Source: Pantoea phytobeneficialis
GTDB lineage: Bacteria; Pseudomonadota; Gammaproteobacteria; Enterobacterales; Enterobacteriaceae
Assembly (NCBI RefSeq): GCF_009728735.1
Contig: NZ_CP024636.1
Coordinates: 701,686-765,685 of the forward strand
DNA length: 64,000 nt
Reading direction: 5' to 3'
Shown here one piece after another: positions 51,672 to 63,375 of the stretch. Positions within the stretch are counted from its first letter, which is position 1; each line of letters starts with the position of its first letter. A program made the translations under genes and the position numbers. The notes under the pieces were generated by a model. That model was not told the origin of the DNA, searched no databases, and saw nothing but the letters and a program-made list of their open reading frames with translations.

Positions 51672-54578
51672 TTATTGATGCGTCACCACGATCAGGCGCA
51701 GCGCATCCAGACGCCAGCCCGCGTCACCGAGGCTTGCCAGCACCTGGTTACGGTTGCTTTCCAGCGCCTCAACCTCGTCATCACGGATGTTGGGGTTGAC
51801 GGCGCGCAGTGCCTCAAGACGGGATAGCTCAGCGCTCAGCTTCTCATCGGCTTCGGCTTTTGCCGCCGCGATAATCGCTTGCGCTTCCGGCACCACTGCG
51901 CTCTCCGCCAGCGTCAGAATCTGATGCACATCCTGTTGAACGGCATTCACCAGCTTGCTGCCGGTATGGCGATTCACGGCGTTTAACTGACGGTTAAAGC
52001 TCTCAAATTCCACTTTTCCGGCCAGATTGTTGCCGGTGCGATCCATCAGCAAACGCACCGGTGTCGGCGGCAGGAAGCGGGTCAGTTGCAGATGCTTCGG
52101 TGCCTGGGCTTCCACCACATAGATCATCTCTACCAGCAGCGTGCCAACCGGTAACGCTTTGTTTTTCAACAGCGACAGCGCACAGCTGCCGGTATCGCCG
52201 GAGAGGATCAGGTCCAGACCGTTGCGGATCAGCGGGTGTTCCCAGGTAATGAACTGGGTATCTTCGCGTGACAGTGCCTGGTTGCGGTTAAAGGTCACGG
52301 TGCAGCCATCCTCCGGCAGACCGGGGAAATCCGGCACCAGCATATGATCGGACGGCGTCAGCACGATCAGGTTATCGCTACGATCCTCCTGGTTGATACC
52401 CACGATATCAAACAGGTTGAGGGCGAAATTCACCAGGCCGGTGTCGTTATCCTGCTCGGCAATCGCTTCTGCCAACGCCTGGGCTGCTTCACCGCCATTT
52501 GAGTTCTGCTCCAGCAGACGGTCGCGGCCCTGTTCCAGTTGGGCTTTCAACTGGTCATGCTGCTTGCGGCACTCAACGATGAACTCATCCAGCCCCTGCG
52601 GATTTTCCGGCGCGGCAAGGTATTCAATCAACTGGCTGTAGACGCTGTCGTAAATGGTGCGGCCAGTTGGACAGGTGTGCTCAAACGCGTCCAGACCCTC
52701 GTGATACCAGCGCAACAGCACCGCCTGCGCGGTTTTTTCCAGCCACGGCACCAGGATCTGAATATCGTGCATCTGGCCGATACGATCGAGACGACCAATT
52801 CGTTGCTCCAGCAGGTCCGGGTTGAACGGCAAATCAAACATCACCAGGCGGCTGGCGAACTGGAAGTTGCGGCCTTCAGAACCGATTTCCGAACACAGCA
52901 GCACCTGCGCGCCATCTTCTTCGGAGGCGAACCAGGCCGCAGCGCGGTCACGTTCGATGATTGACAGACCTTCGTGGAACACGGCGGCGCGGATACCTTC
53001 GCGCTCACGCAGCACCTGTTCCAGTTGCAGGGCGGTGGCGGCTTTGGCACAAATCACCAGCACTTTCTCTTTACGGTTGCTGGTGAGGTAGCCCATCAGC
53101 CACTCAACGCGCGGATCGAAGTTCCACCAGGTGCCGCTGTCACCTTCAAACTCCTGATAAATCTGCTCCGGGTACAGCATGTCACGGGCGCGTTCTTCCG
53201 CGCTTTTACGTGCGCCCATAATGCCGGAGACTTTAATTGCCGTTTGGTACTGCGCCGGCAGCGGCAGGCGGATCTGATGCAGTTCGCGTTTCGGGAAACC
53301 TTTCACGCCGTTACGGGTGTTGCGGAACAGCACGCGGCTGGTGCCGTGACGGTCCATCAACATAGAAATCAGTTCTTTGCGTGCATCTTCTTTGCCTTCG
53401 CGATCGCTGTTTGCCACCTGCAACAGCGGTTCGATGTCCTGCTCACCGACCAGATCGTTGATCAGGTTCATTTCATCTTTGGAGATCGCTTTGTCGGCCA
53501 GCAGGGTGCTTACCGCATCGGCTACCGGGCGATAGTGCTGCTGTTCAGCTACAAACTGGCTGAAATCGTGGAAGCGATTAGGATCGAGCAGGCGCAGACG
53601 GGCGAAATGGCTCTCCAAACCGAGCTGTTCCGGTGTCGCGGTCAGCAGCAGTACGCCAGGCGTCTGTTCCGCCAACTGCTCAATGACCTGATATTCACGG
53701 CTCGGTGCGTCTTCACTCCATGCCAGATGGTGTGCTTCATCAACCACCAGCAGATCCCACGCAGCATCGGCCAGCAGTTCCAGACGCTGCTTATTACGGC
53801 GGACAAAATCGAGCGAGCAGATGATCAGCTGCTCGGTATCAAATGGGTTATCGCTGTCGTGCTGCGCTTCGGTGTAGCGGTCATCATCAAACAGCGCAAA
53901 GCGCAGATTGAAGCGGCGCAGCATCTCCACCAGCCACTGATGTTGCAGGGTTTCCGGTACCACAATCAGCACGCGCTCCGCACGTCCAGCCAGCAACTGT
54001 TGCTGGATGATCATCCCGGCTTCGATGGTTTTACCCAGACCCACTTCGTCAGCCAGCAACACTCGCGGTGCATGGCGACGGCCAACATCGTGCGCAATGT
54101 GCAGCTGATGTGGGATCAGGTTGGTGCGCATACCACGTAAACCGCTGGTCGGCAGGTTGTACTGCTCGCTCTGATATTTACGGGCGCGGAAGCGCAACGC
54201 AAACCTGTCCATGCGATCCAACTGTCCGGCGAACAGGCGATCCTGGGGTTTGCTGAACACCAGTTTGCTGTCGAGCATCACTTCGCGCATCAGCACGTTG
54301 GATTCTTCGGTGTCGAGACGTGTGCCGATGTAGGTAATTAACTCATTTTCGTTACGGACGTCATCGACGCGCATCTGCCAGCCTTCATGGCTGGTGACGG
54401 TATCACCCGGATTGAAGATCACGCGGGTAACAGGAGAATCATTACGGGCATAGAGGCGGTTTTCGCCGGTTGCCGGGAACATCAGTGTGACCATGCGCGT
54501 ATCCAGCGCAACTACCGTGCCCAGTCCCAGTTCACTTTCCGTATCACTAATCCAGCGTTGACCCAGTGTAAAAACCAT
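51672..54578 (-). CDS. rapA: RNA polymerase-associated helicase-like ATPase RapA
   Basis: Swi2/Snf2-type ATPase, 968 aa, binding RNA polymerase and helping recycle it after termination. N-terminal tandem Tudor-like folds (about 1-110), ATPase domain with [12 protein letters not shown] (Walker A) and VVDEAHH (DEAH), a second RecA-like domain ([13 protein letters not shown] is motif VI-like), and a C-terminal regulatory part. Full length for the family. Confidence 0.98.
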   Translation of the reverse strand: MVFTLGQRWISDTESELGLGTVVALDTRMVTLMFPATGENRLYARNDSPVTRVIFNPGDTVTSHEGWQMRVDDVRNENELITYIGTRLDTEESNVLMREVMLDSKLVFSKPQDRLFAGQLDRMDRFALRFRARKYQSEQYNLPTSGLRGMRTNLIPHQLHIAHDVGRRHAPRVLLADEVGLGKTIEAGMIIQQQLLAGRAERVLIVVPETLQHQWLVEMLRRFNLRFALFDDDRYTEAQHDSDNPFDTEQLIICSLDFVRRNKQRLELLADAAWDLLVVDEAHHLAWSEDAPSREYQVIEQLAEQTPGVLLLTATPEQLGLESHFARLRLLDPNRFHDFSQFVAEQQHYRPVADAVSTLLADKAISKDEMNLINDLVGEQDIEPLLQVANSDREGKEDARKELISMLMDRHGTSRVLFRNTRNGVKGFPKRELHQIRLPLPAQYQTAIKVSGIMGARKSAEERARDMLYPEQIYQEFEGDSGTWWNFDPRVEWLMGYLTSNRKEKVLVICAKAATALQLEQVLREREGIRAAVFHEGLSIIERDRAAAWFASEEDGAQVLLCSEIGSEGRNFQFASRLVMFDLPFNPDLLEQRIGRLDRIGQMHDIQILVPWLEKTAQAVLLRWYHEGLDAFEHTCPTGRTIYDSVYSQLIEYLAAPENPQGLDEFIVECRKQHDQLKAQLEQGRDRLLEQNSNGGEAAQALAEAIAEQDNDTGLVNFALNLFDIVGINQEDRSDNLIVLTPSDHMLVPDFPGLPEDGCTVTFNRNQALSREDTQFITWEHPLIRNGLDLILSGDTGSCALSLLKNKALPVGTLLVEMIYVVEAQAPKHLQLTRFLPPTPVRLLMDRTGNNLAGKVEFESFNRQLNAVNRHTGSKLVNAVQQDVHQILTLAESAVVPEAQAIIAAAKAEADEKLSAELSRLEALRAVNPNIRDDEVEALESNRNQVLASLGDAGWRLDALRLIVVTHQ

Positions 54579-54732
54579 ATAATTCCTGTTCGATTCTCTG
54601 TCATGTCATGAAGATGTGCACCTGCTCTCAGGCAAAACCGTACCGCCAAACGAAAGGGTTTGGGCAGCGTGTGGATGCGGTGAGATTCAGGAAGGGCGCT
54701 ATGGTACTGGATGGCAGGGCATTCGTCACCTG

Positions 54733-57093
54733 TCAAAAAAGCCCCAACTGCCCGGTAATCAGTGTAGCAAAATCATCGCCGACGAAGGGTAAAATGCCTT
54801 CCGCCACGGGCTGCAACTGCTTCGTCACATAGTGATCATAGTCGAGCGGCGTATGGCGCGCTTCCAGAGGCTCCGGGCCTGCGGTGGCGATGACATAGCG
54901 AATGGTGCCGCCGTTCTGATACTGCAACGGCCGCCCCAGTTTGCGGTTGACCTCATCCGCCAGGCGCGCGGCGCGAACATGCGGTGGCACGTTGCGCTCA
55001 TAATCTTTGAGCGGTCGGCGCAGGCGCTTTTTATAGACCAGCTGATCATCAAGTTCGCCTGCCAGCAATTGTGCTACGGTATCCCGGATATAATCCTGCC
55101 AGGGTTCACCGCGAAAGATGCGACCATACAAGGTTTGCTGGAACTGTTGCGCCAGGGGGGTCCAGTCGGTGCGTACCGATTCAAGCCCTTTGAACACCAG
55201 CCGTTCACTGTCGTCGGTGCGAATCAGACCAGCATAGCGCTTTTTACTGCCCTGTTCCGCACCGCGAATGGTAGGCATTAAGAAACGACTGAAATGGTTT
55301 TCGTACTCCAGCTCCAGCGCACTGCTCAGGCCATAGGTTTGCTGCAAATGTTCCTGCCACCAGCCATTGACGTGTTCGGCCAACTGACGACCAATTACCG
55401 CCGCCTGTTCTTCGCTGTGCGCCCCCTTCAACCAGACAAACGTTGAATCGGTGTCGCCGTAAATCACGTCATAGCCTTTGGCTTCAATCAGTTCACGCGT
55501 TTGCTGCATGATAGCGTGCCCGCGTAGGGTGATGGAGGACGCAAGGCGGGGATCGAAAAAGCGACAGGCGCTGGTGCCGAGCACGCCGTAAAAAGCGTTC
55601 ATGATAATTTTCAACGCCTGCGACAGCGGTTTGTTGTGGTCGAGTTTTGCCCGCTCACGTCCCTGCCAGATCTGCTCAACGATCGCGGGCAGGCAGTGGG
55701 TGGCACGGGAAAAGCGTGCACCGCGAAAACCGGGTACTGAATCGGCATCAGCAGGATGCGCCAGCCCTTCCACCAGTCCCACCGGATCAATCAGGAAAGT
55801 ACGGATAATCGATGGATAGAGGCTTTTGTAATCCAGCACCAACACCGAATCGTACAGGCCGGGACGCGAATCCATCACGTAACCACCGGGGCTGGCTTCC
55901 GGCGTCACTTCGCCGAGATTAGGCGCAACAAACCCGGCGCGATGCATACGTGGAATGTAGAGATGACCAAATGCCGCCACTGAACCGCCGTGGCGATCGA
56001 CCGCCAGCCCATTCACCGTAGCGCGTTCCAGCAGGAACGGCATGATGGCGGTATGATGGAAAATGCGCGTCACCAGTTCGCAATCTTTCAGGTTATAGCG
56101 CGCCAGCGCCGGTTTATCGCTGGCGAAGCGCCAGTTGATCTCTTCCATGCGTTGCCACGGATTATCAATGGCTTTGCCTTCACCCAGTAACGCCTGCGAA
56201 ACGGCTTCCAGACTGAAGGAGGGGAAATCCCAGAAGGCGGATTTTAACGCCTCGATGCCGTCAATAATCAGGCGCCCGGTGGCCTGCGCAAAAAAGACGC
56301 CGGGTTTAAAACCATGCTCGCGCCACTCCAGCGGCTGTTGCTGGCGTCCCAGACGCAGCGGAATGCCATAACGATCGGCGTGTTTTTGCAACACGCGCAG
56401 GTCGAATTGCACCAGGTTCCAGCCGATAATGACATCAGGTTCATGGCGGGCGAACCAGGCATTAAGTTGCTCCAGCAGTTGCGGGCGGCTATCAACGTAA
56501 ATCAGTTCGAAATCAAGCGCGCTGGCATCGCCGTTGGGCGGGCCGAGCATATACACCTGACGCTGGCCACAACCTTCCAACCCGATGCAGTAGAGTTCGC
56601 CATGTTCGGTGGTTTCGATGTCCAGCGACACCCATTTTAGTTCTGGGCGATAGTCGGGATGGGGTTTAAGGCGCGCATTAACTACGCTGTCACCGCGCGT
56701 GTCGCCACTGAACCACACCGGCGCGGTGATAAAGCGTTCCATCAGATAGCGCTCCGGCGGGCGGATATCCGCTTCATACACCGGGATGCCATTGTCCCGC
56801 AGGCGTTTTTCCAGATTTTGCAGTTGGCGATAGCTGCGACAATAAAGGCCGAACACCGGACGACGACGGAAATCTCTTAATTTCAGGGACTGAATGCGCG
56901 TGTGGCGCTCGTCGCGGATTAGCGTTTCGACCTGCGATTGAAATTCGGTGGGAATAAACGCCACCGACTCCTGAGCGGGCAACACTAAGCGCTGCGCGCC
57001 GCGGTCGGTAGCCAGCCACAGCACCACTTCGCTGCCAGTGGGGGTGTCTCGCCAGTGTCGGGTAAGCAGAAAACCTGCGCGTGGATCGGTCAC
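54733..57093 (-). CDS. polB: DNA polymerase II
   Basis: Family B repair polymerase of 786 aa, SOS-induced in E. coli. The 3'-5' exonuclease starts at [13 protein letters not shown] (about residue 150) with [14 protein letters not shown] and YNLKDCELV; polymerase motif A is [14 protein letters not shown] and motif C is YGDTDSTF. Both catalytic centres look intact. A degenerate LexA-like box lies upstream at 57129-57144. In E. coli araDABC separates polB from yabI; here they are adjacent and divergent. Confidence 0.98.
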   Translation of the reverse strand: MTDPRAGFLLTRHWRDTPTGSEVVLWLATDRGAQRLVLPAQESVAFIPTEFQSQVETLIRDERHTRIQSLKLRDFRRRPVFGLYCRSYRQLQNLEKRLRDNGIPVYEADIRPPERYLMERFITAPVWFSGDTRGDSVVNARLKPHPDYRPELKWVSLDIETTEHGELYCIGLEGCGQRQVYMLGPPNGDASALDFELIYVDSRPQLLEQLNAWFARHEPDVIIGWNLVQFDLRVLQKHADRYGIPLRLGRQQQPLEWREHGFKPGVFFAQATGRLIIDGIEALKSAFWDFPSFSLEAVSQALLGEGKAIDNPWQRMEEINWRFASDKPALARYNLKDCELVTRIFHHTAIMPFLLERATVNGLAVDRHGGSVAAFGHLYIPRMHRAGFVAPNLGEVTPEASPGGYVMDSRPGLYDSVLVLDYKSLYPSIIRTFLIDPVGLVEGLAHPADADSVPGFRGARFSRATHCLPAIVEQIWQGRERAKLDHNKPLSQALKIIMNAFYGVLGTSACRFFDPRLASSITLRGHAIMQQTRELIEAKGYDVIYGDTDSTFVWLKGAHSEEQAAVIGRQLAEHVNGWWQEHLQQTYGLSSALELEYENHFSRFLMPTIRGAEQGSKKRYAGLIRTDDSERLVFKGLESVRTDWTPLAQQFQQTLYGRIFRGEPWQDYIRDTVAQLLAGELDDQLVYKKRLRRPLKDYERNVPPHVRAARLADEVNRKLGRPLQYQNGGTIRYVIATAGPEPLEARHTPLDYDHYVTKQLQPVAEGILPFVGDDFATLITGQLGLF

Positions 57094-57128
57094 GGGAACT
57101 CCGGGTGTGATAACCCGTTTAGTGTATC

Positions 57129-57144
57129 ATGGATGTTTATACAG
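57129..57144 (-). promoter_or_regulatory. Degenerate LexA-like site upstream of polB
   Basis: Minus strand CTGTATAAACATCCAT: left half CTGT plus an AT-rich centre fit the SOS box CTGT-N8-ACAG, but the right half is CCAT, with two mismatches. It starts 35 bp before polB, the expected place. Confidence 0.35.
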
Positions 57145-57260
57145 TGTCTTTGGTTTGCTTAAATTGTCAGCGCTTTGTCAACATTGGTGTACAAATCTTG
57201 CCTTGACGCTGCGCGGCTGGCTCTGGACAATCCAGCCTTCATATTCCGCAGAGGATATTT

Positions 57261-58025
57261 ATGGAAGCCTGGGTACAACATCTTTTTACGCAATCTCTGG
57301 AATGGGCATTGTTTGCTGTCGCGCTGGTGACGTTTCTTGAGTCGCTGGCCTTCGTAGGATTGCTGCTGCCGGGCACGGTGTTGATGGCAAGTCTGGGCGC
57401 GCTGGTCGGCAGCGGCCAGATTGGTCTCTATCCGGCCTGGGCTGCCGGGCTGGTCGGTTGCCTGATTGGCGACTGGGTTTCCTATGGCATTGGCTGGAGA
57501 TTCCAGGGGCCACTGCATCGCTGGAAATATTTACAGAAGTATCGTGGTTTGCTGGATAAGACCGAGCATGCGCTGCATCAGCACAGCATGTTTACCATTC
57601 TGGTTGGGCGCTTTGTCGGCCCGACGCGTCCCTTGATTCCGCTGGCGGCTGGGATGCTGGAGTTACCGGTGCGCAAATTCCTGCCACCGAACATTATTGG
57701 CTGCATCCTCTGGCCACCGCTGTATCTGATGCCCGGTATCCTCGCCGGGGTGGCGATTGATGTGCCGCAGGCCGCACAAGGCAGCCACTTTACCTGGCTG
57801 CTGGCGCTGGTGGCGTTGCTGGTATGGCTGGGGTTCTGGCTGTGCTGGCGTTGGTGGCGCAGTGGCAAAAATATCGACTGGGCAACGGCGTATCTACCGG
57901 CGGCGCGTTTACGCTGGCTGGCACCGTTGGCCGCAGTGGTCGGCGTGGCAGCGTTTATTGCTATCCAGTTCCACCCAATGATGCCGGTGTTCCGTCATCT
58001 GCTGTGGAAGGTGTTCTTCGCTTAA
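57261..58025 (+). CDS. yabI: DedA-family membrane protein YabI
   Basis: 254-aa inner-membrane protein, the E. coli length, of the DedA family linked to undecaprenyl-phosphate or phospholipid flipping and membrane potential. [31 protein letters not shown], and [15 protein letters not shown] with the family arginine are conserved; about five hydrophobic segments. Its stop overlaps the convergent thiQ stop by 4 bp. Confidence 0.93.
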   Translation: MEAWVQHLFTQSLEWALFAVALVTFLESLAFVGLLLPGTVLMASLGALVGSGQIGLYPAWAAGLVGCLIGDWVSYGIGWRFQGPLHRWKYLQKYRGLLDKTEHALHQHSMFTILVGRFVGPTRPLIPLAAGMLELPVRKFLPPNIIGCILWPPLYLMPGILAGVAIDVPQAAQGSHFTWLLALVALLVWLGFWLCWRWWRSGKNIDWATAYLPAARLRWLAPLAAVVGVAAFIAIQFHPMMPVFRHLLWKVFFA

Positions 58026-58723
58026 CGTTGTGCCACGCCGAGAATGGCGGCGGCGGGGGTTCTGCCATTGAGCAGGTCTTCCGTGCTGCCATCCCAGTAA
58101 ATCCGCCCATCAACCACCACCAGACTGCGCGACGCGATTTGCCGCGCATCTTCCAGACTATGCGACACCATCAGCAGCGTGATGTTACGCGCGACGCAGA
58201 CGCTATGCACCAGTTGCAGCATCTCCTGACGCAACGCCGGATCGAGTGCAGAAAAAGGTTCATCCAACAATAGAATCGGCTGATTGCGCAGCAGACAGCG
58301 CGCCAGCGCTACGCGTTGGCGTTGCCCGCCGGAGAGCTGTCCCGGCAGGCGCTGTAGCATCTCCTGAAGCCCGGTCTGCCCGGCGATCTCAAGCACCTGC
58401 TGTTTCTGGTCAGCGGTGAGTTTTAAGCCCGGATGCAGCCCCAGTCCCAGATTCTGCTGCACCGTCAGGTGCGGAAACAGGTTGTTCTCCTGGAATAACA
58501 TCGACACCGGGCGCGCGGCGGGGACGCTGGCGGTATGCTCTTCGCCGTTCAACCATAAACTGCCGCTGCTGACCGGCAAAAAGCCGCCAATCAGGCTAAG
58601 CAGGGTACTTTTCCCGGCTCCGCTCGGACCCAGGATCGCCAGCCGTTCGCCGGCTTGCGCACTAAACTGGAAGCGCATCGGCAGATGCTGGTACAGGTAG
58701 GTGAGGTTATTCAGTGTCAGCAT
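58022..58723 (-). CDS. thiQ: Thiamine ABC transporter ATP-binding protein
   Basis: 233-aa ABC ATPase powering uptake of thiamine and its phosphates. Walker [12 protein letters not shown]-loop [10 protein letters not shown], signature [13 protein letters not shown], Walker [14 protein letters not shown] and switch H in VSHSLEDA are all intact. Overlaps thiP by 17 nt; last gene of thiBPQ. Confidence 0.98.
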   Translation of the reverse strand: MLTLNNLTYLYQHLPMRFQFSAQAGERLAILGPSGAGKSTLLSLIGGFLPVSSGSLWLNGEEHTASVPAARPVSMLFQENNLFPHLTVQQNLGLGLHPGLKLTADQKQQVLEIAGQTGLQEMLQRLPGQLSGGQRQRVALARCLLRNQPILLLDEPFSALDPALRQEMLQLVHSVCVARNITLLMVSHSLEDARQIASRSLVVVDGRIYWDGSTEDLLNGRTPAAAILGVAQR

Positions 58724-60317
58724 GACGACCTGGCAATTTTTCCATCAGGGTAAACAGGAGCAGGCACAGCAGCAGCAACAGCAACGCGGTGACCGCGCCG
58801 TCCTCGCCGCGATAGGCGCCAATTTGCTGGAACAGATAGAATGGCAACGTGCGGAAATCCGCGCTGCCAAACAATGCCACCACGCCAAAATCGCCAATCG
58901 ACAACACGCAGGCAAAGGCCAGCGCCTGGGCAATCGGACGTTTCAGTGCGCGCAGTTCAAGCAGGCGCAGGCGGTTCAACCCCTGCATACCCAGCGAGGC
59001 GCATAACTGATTGTAACGCGCGCTGAGATCGCGCATCGGGTTCTCCAGCACTTTCATGGCATAGGGGATGGCGATCAGTGCGTTCGTGAAGATCACCAGC
59101 CCGTCGGCGGATTGCGGCAGGCCAACGGTGGCGTTGAACAGCAGGAAAAAACCGCTCGCCAATACGATGCCTGGCATTGCCAGAATCAACATGCCACTCA
59201 GTTCCATTGCTTGCGCCGGGATAGTGTGATGACGCAGGCGCAGTTCACGGCTGCTCCATAACAGCATCAGGGTAAGAATGACACACAACACGCCTGCTCC
59301 GATGGCAATGCGTAATGAGGTAAAGGTGGCCTGCCACAAGGCCGGTTGTTGAATCGCCCCGGCGACGCCGCCACGCAGGCCATCAGTCACTACCGCCAGC
59401 AAAGGCGGGAGCAACAACAACAAGGCTAAACCGATCAATAAGCCATCGCTGAGGCGCGCGCGCCAGCTATCCTGGGGATCGCGCCAGCCGCGTATCTGCT
59501 GACTTCCGCTCGGAATAGCTTGGCTGAAGCGCTGGCTCAGCAACACCAGCAGCAGGCAGCAGCCCAGTTGCAGCAGCGCCAGCAGGGCCGCGCGACCGGG
59601 ATCGTAGTCAAAACTCAGCGCCTGAAAAATTGCCAGCTCCAGCGTGGTGGCCTGCGGGCCACCGCCCAGTGCCAGCACGGTGGCAAAACTGGCAAAGCAC
59701 AGCATAAAAATCAGCGCGGCGGTGGGCAAAATCTGCCGCCGCAGCCACGGCCATTCGAGTAAGCGGAACAGGTTCCAACTGCGCAGGCCGAGCTGCGCCG
59801 CCAGCTGACGTTGCTCGCCCGGGATGCTTTCCAGCGACTGCAACAGCATGCGCGTGGCCAGCGGCAGATTGAAGAACACATGTGCCAGCAGAATGCCCTG
59901 CAACCCATAGGGTGAGAAGTGATAATCGATACCTACCAGGCTGCACAGCTGGGCCAGCCAGCCGCTGCGACCATAGACGCTCAGCAGGCCGAATATTGCC
60001 ACCAGCACCGGTAGCACCAGCGTCATGGCGCACAGGCGTAACAGCAGGTTACGTCCGGGAAAACGTCGACGGTACAGGGCGCGCGCCAGCGGGATCGCGG
60101 GGATGACTGAGAACAGCGCCGACAGTAACGCCTGCCAGAAGGAGAAAGCCAGTACGTGATGCAGATAGTCATCGGTGAGCAGGCCACGCCAGTCACCGAT
60201 GGGGGCTGACATCAACAGCGCACCAAACGCCAGCAGCGCCACCGCGCATAACAAGAGCGCGGTGAAACTGCCGGGCAGAAGCCAGCCGGGAATTAACGGC
60301 TGACGGCGCGTTGCCAT
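58707..60317 (-). CDS. thiP: Thiamine ABC transporter permease
   Basis: 536-aa inner-membrane protein with about 12 transmembrane helices in two MetI-like halves, each ending in an EAA-type loop for ThiQ contact ([16 protein letters not shown] and [15 protein letters not shown]). Normal length. Overlaps the thiB stop by 25 nt. Confidence 0.97.
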   Translation of the reverse strand: MATRRQPLIPGWLLPGSFTALLLCAVALLAFGALLMSAPIGDWRGLLTDDYLHHVLAFSFWQALLSALFSVIPAIPLARALYRRRFPGRNLLLRLCAMTLVLPVLVAIFGLLSVYGRSGWLAQLCSLVGIDYHFSPYGLQGILLAHVFFNLPLATRMLLQSLESIPGEQRQLAAQLGLRSWNLFRLLEWPWLRRQILPTAALIFMLCFASFATVLALGGGPQATTLELAIFQALSFDYDPGRAALLALLQLGCCLLLVLLSQRFSQAIPSGSQQIRGWRDPQDSWRARLSDGLLIGLALLLLLPPLLAVVTDGLRGGVAGAIQQPALWQATFTSLRIAIGAGVLCVILTLMLLWSSRELRLRHHTIPAQAMELSGMLILAMPGIVLASGFFLLFNATVGLPQSADGLVIFTNALIAIPYAMKVLENPMRDLSARYNQLCASLGMQGLNRLRLLELRALKRPIAQALAFACVLSIGDFGVVALFGSADFRTLPFYLFQQIGAYRGEDGAVTALLLLLLCLLLFTLMEKLPGRHADTE

Positions 60318-61279
60318 GCACTTATCCAGTCGGCGCGATGGTCGGCAACCTCAGTCGGGCTATATTGCAGCGCCGTTTGCGGTACGTTTAGCGTCTGATA
60401 ACCGGCAGGCAACTCGCTTTTAATCACCGGATACATCCAGTTGCCGGTCGGGATGGTCTGCTGGAAGGCCGGGGATACCATAAACTGCATAAATTGCTGT
60501 GCCAGTTTTGGTTGTTTGCTGCTGGCGAGCTGTGCCGCCACTTCAACCTGCATGTAATGGCCTTCGCTGAACGGCGCTGCCGCGTAGTTTTCTTTCTTCT
60601 CTTCAATGATGTGATAAGCCGGGGAGGTGGTGTAACTCAGCACCAGATCGCCTTCACCTTTCAGGAACAGGCCATAAGCTTCACTCCAGCCTTTGGTGAC
60701 GGTGACGGTTTTTTGCGCCAGTTTTTGCCAGGCTTCCGGTGCTTTGTCGCCATACACCTTTTGCATCCACAGCAGCAAGCCAAGTCCGGGGGTGCTGGTA
60801 CGTGGATCTTCATAGATCACGCGCCATTTTTCAGGGCTTTCTACCAACTCTTTCAGGCTTTTGGGCGGGTTCTTCAGTTTATTTTTGTCATAGACGAAGG
60901 CGAAGTAGCCATAGTCGAACGGGATAAAGGTGTCGTTGTGCCAGCCATCTGGCAGTTGGAGTGCGCCGGTATCCACCTGGCTTTTGGCAAACAGGCCGGT
61001 TTTTTCTGCCGCCTGCACCAGATTGTTATCGAGGCCCAGCACGATATCCGCTTTGCTGTTTTTGCCTTCCATACGGACACGATTGAGCAGCGACACGCCA
61101 TCTTCGAGCGCGACATATTTCAGCTCACAGCCGCACTGGGCTTCAAAGGCTTTTTTTACTGCCGGACCGGGTCCCCAATCGGCAGAGAATGAATCGTAGG
61201 TGTAGACGGTCAGTACCGGTTTGGCAGCCAGCGCCGGGGCAGAAATCAGCAGCAGCACGGGCAGAACTTTTTTAAACAC
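60293..61279 (-). CDS. thiB: Thiamine-binding periplasmic protein
   Basis: 328-aa solute-binding protein that binds thiamine, TMP and TPP. Signal peptide 1-18 (KVLPVLLLISAPALA), mature start AKPVLTVYTYDSFSADWGPG, typical of the family; FIPFDYGYFAFVYD and YEDPRTSTPGLGLLLWMQ line the site. The start is GTG at 61279, 6 nt after AAGGAGC. That ribosome site lies in a hairpin (61279-61319) below the TPP riboswitch. Confidence 0.97.
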   Translation of the reverse strand: MFKKVLPVLLLISAPALAAKPVLTVYTYDSFSADWGPGPAVKKAFEAQCGCELKYVALEDGVSLLNRVRMEGKNSKADIVLGLDNNLVQAAEKTGLFAKSQVDTGALQLPDGWHNDTFIPFDYGYFAFVYDKNKLKNPPKSLKELVESPEKWRVIYEDPRTSTPGLGLLLWMQKVYGDKAPEAWQKLAQKTVTVTKGWSEAYGLFLKGEGDLVLSYTTSPAYHIIEEKKENYAAAPFSEGHYMQVEVAAQLASSKQPKLAQQFMQFMVSPAFQQTIPTGNWMYPVIKSELPAGYQTLNVPQTALQYSPTEVADHRADWISAWQRAVSR

Positions 61280-61337
61280 TTTGCGCTCCTTGAGGAGAAG
61301 ATAAGGTTGAGTCGCAAAGGATCTGAGCAGTGAGGCA

Positions 61338-61420
61338 TCTCAAATCCCTACGCCGGTATTAACCGGATCAGGTTCGACGGGTCTCTCTCAGCCCCTGTAA
61401 TGCAGGGCACCCCGTTGAGA
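61338..61420 (-). ncRNA. TPP riboswitch (THI element) of thiBPQ
   Basis: Minus strand carries the conserved THI core: GGGGTGCCC, GGCTGAGAGAGACC, CGAACCTGATCCGG and the GCGTAGGGA end. Closing helix P1 pairs TCTCAA (61420-61415) with TTGAGA (61343-61338). It precedes thiB by about 58 nt, as SroA does in E. coli. Binding of TPP should reduce thiBPQ expression. Confidence 0.96.
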
Positions 61421-61459
61421 ACGGCTCATTCTAGTCATTTCCGGCTCAGGGCGAAAGGT

Positions 61460-63121
61460 TCACAGCTCCGGCGGGGCAAACCAGGCGGATTTAAAGTCAA
61501 ACCAGCCAAGGGTATTCATGCGCACACCACGCATACTGCGCTGGCCTTCCAGCAGCAACCAGTGATGAAACAGCGGATGCAGGTAGTCACTGTCCACCAG
61601 TTGCTTGCTCCATTCCGCCAGCGGTAGCGTTTTTTCGCGCCAGCGTTCAGCCGCGCTTTGCCAGTCTATTGGGATGCATTGCTGCATCAGCGGCAGCTCA
61701 TACAATTGAGCGAACAGCGAGTAATCCAGCGGCAGGGTGAAGTTGACACTGCCAAGCCAGATATCGCTTTCGCCTTCACCGTTAAACCATGCTTCGTAAC
61801 TCAGTTCACGGGTGATTAACTCTACGCCCTGCTGCGCCAGCAGTGGGCGCAGCGCATTGGCGATCCCTTCATGCTCAACATGATGGCTGTACCAGCTGAT
61901 GGTCAGTTGGGTGAGATGCTGTGGTTTGCTGACTGGGGTTAAGTCGCGGCGGTGGTGCCAGCGAGGAATCAAGCCATAGGCCGGGAACCAGTAGCGTTGA
62001 TACCCTACCCCGGCGTTGTTCAGCAGGGCGATAGGGTTAAACAGATAGCTGACCCAGCGGCGGAAATGGGCATCGCGTCCCTGCTCTGAACGTTGGTCAT
62101 ACAGCAGAAAATAGCAACCCTCTTCCAGGCGGCTCTCCTCCGATTTTTCATCGGCGGTTTCGCCCTGCAACTTCACTCCGGCATACACCAGTTCGTCGCT
62201 GATTTCCGGTAATACCCAGATTGAGACATCATCAATCAACGCGCGGTAGCCGAAGTAGTCATCAAAAGCGGCAATTTTAAGTTGGCTTTGCTGGTTGCGC
62301 ACCACGCTGTAGGGGCCGGTGCCAATCGGCTGACGGGCGAAATCGCGAACCGTTTGCCACTCGCGCGGCAAGATCATCGCGCTGACGCTGCCAAGCAACC
62401 ACGGTAGCCAGTTATCGGGTTGAGTCAGTTGAATATCCAGCGTCCAGGGGGCAGGGGAGTGAAGTTTGGCAATATGGGAGAACAGCGGTTGGGTACGCAG
62501 ACGATCCAACGAGCTGATGACATCCTCCATCTCCAGTTCACGACCGTGGTGAAAACGAATCGCGGGTCGCAGGAAAAAGCGCCAGTGCAGCAGCGATGTT
62601 TGTTGCCAGTGATGGGCAATATCGGGTTCAATTTCCCCCTTTTCCTCATTTATCCGTGTCAGACCACTGAAGATTTGCCGCGCTAAATGGGTTTCGGAGC
62701 GACGCAACGGGGAACCGGGTAGCAGGTTGGGAAGCGGGCGATAATAGAGGACGCGCAGAATATGCTTACCCTGGCGGAAGCTGCGGCCGAGGTGAGAAGC
62801 AATCATTTGGCGTACCTGATTTTTGTCGCCTACCAATTGCACCAGTTGTTCGATGCGATCCTGCTCCAGCAAATCTTCGGCGCGCTGCTGCTGCAATGCC
62901 AGCCCGGTATAACAAAAACTCAGCGTTGAACGTTTACCCCGTCCGGCTTCGGCCTGCCAGATTAACCAACCCGCATCCTGCATGGCATTCAACAGGTTGC
63001 GCATATGACGTCGCGAGCAGTGCAGCAATTCCGCCAGTTCGCTCAGGGTGGTTTCCTGATCCTGGCCCTGGCAGCTTTGCCACAGGCGGATAAATTGCTG
63101 TTGTAGACGTGAAGAAGACAT
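61460..63121 (-). CDS. sgrR: Transcriptional activator SgrR
   Basis: 553-aa activator of the SgrS small RNA during glucose-phosphate stress. Residues 1-115 are the SgrR winged helix ([29 protein letters not shown]). From about 160 the protein is an SBP_bac_5-type solute-binding fold ([25 protein letters not shown]) expected to sense the sugar-phosphate signal. Divergent from sgrS and setA. Confidence 0.95.
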   Translation of the reverse strand: MSSSRLQQQFIRLWQSCQGQDQETTLSELAELLHCSRRHMRNLLNAMQDAGWLIWQAEAGRGKRSTLSFCYTGLALQQQRAEDLLEQDRIEQLVQLVGDKNQVRQMIASHLGRSFRQGKHILRVLYYRPLPNLLPGSPLRRSETHLARQIFSGLTRINEEKGEIEPDIAHHWQQTSLLHWRFFLRPAIRFHHGRELEMEDVISSLDRLRTQPLFSHIAKLHSPAPWTLDIQLTQPDNWLPWLLGSVSAMILPREWQTVRDFARQPIGTGPYSVVRNQQSQLKIAAFDDYFGYRALIDDVSIWVLPEISDELVYAGVKLQGETADEKSEESRLEEGCYFLLYDQRSEQGRDAHFRRWVSYLFNPIALLNNAGVGYQRYWFPAYGLIPRWHHRRDLTPVSKPQHLTQLTISWYSHHVEHEGIANALRPLLAQQGVELITRELSYEAWFNGEGESDIWLGSVNFTLPLDYSLFAQLYELPLMQQCIPIDWQSAAERWREKTLPLAEWSKQLVDSDYLHPLFHHWLLLEGQRSMRGVRMNTLGWFDFKSAWFAPPEL

Positions 63122-63176
63122 AAAAGGGGAACTCCGCCGCGTAATCGCTCAGTTTTTCTTGCCCTATATTAGAGGC

Positions 63177-63310
63177 ATAGTAGACCCCAATGGAAGAGCG
63201 GGAGGCATTCAGTCATGAATGGCGCTCTGCCAGCGGTTCTGCCGACGTAGAACCTTTTCTGAGTAGGGTGCAATTTCACCGCCAGCAGTGTGTTCTCTGC
63301 TGGCTTTTTT
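63177..63310 (+). ncRNA. sgrS: SgrS-like small RNA
   Basis: The 3' part matches the E. coli SgrS pattern: CTGAGTA (63259-63265) at the ptsG-pairing seed, a small stem GGTG-6 nt-CACC (63267-63280), then terminator arms GCCAGCAG (63281-63288) and CTGCTGGC (63297-63304) with six T. The seed block CTGAGTAGGGTGC could pair with a ptsG leader of the GCACCC..ACTCAG type. The 5' end is estimated from a TATATT -10 near 63165. At about 134 nt it is much shorter than the E. coli RNA (about 227 nt). No sgrT equivalent is recognisable. Confidence 0.75.
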
Positions 63311-63375
63311 CGTCTTGCTGTGGAATCTTCTACCCTCATTTTTTTCCCCGATTGAATCCGCAAAGGGATTTCTGC

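Noticed and set aside
52974..54140. 388-codon frame antisense to rapA
   Set aside because: Mirror of a conserved ATPase gene, with no recognisable domain.
63190..63360. Frame starting ATG at 63190 as sgrT
   Set aside because: It runs straight through the SgrS seed and terminator and does not resemble SgrT.
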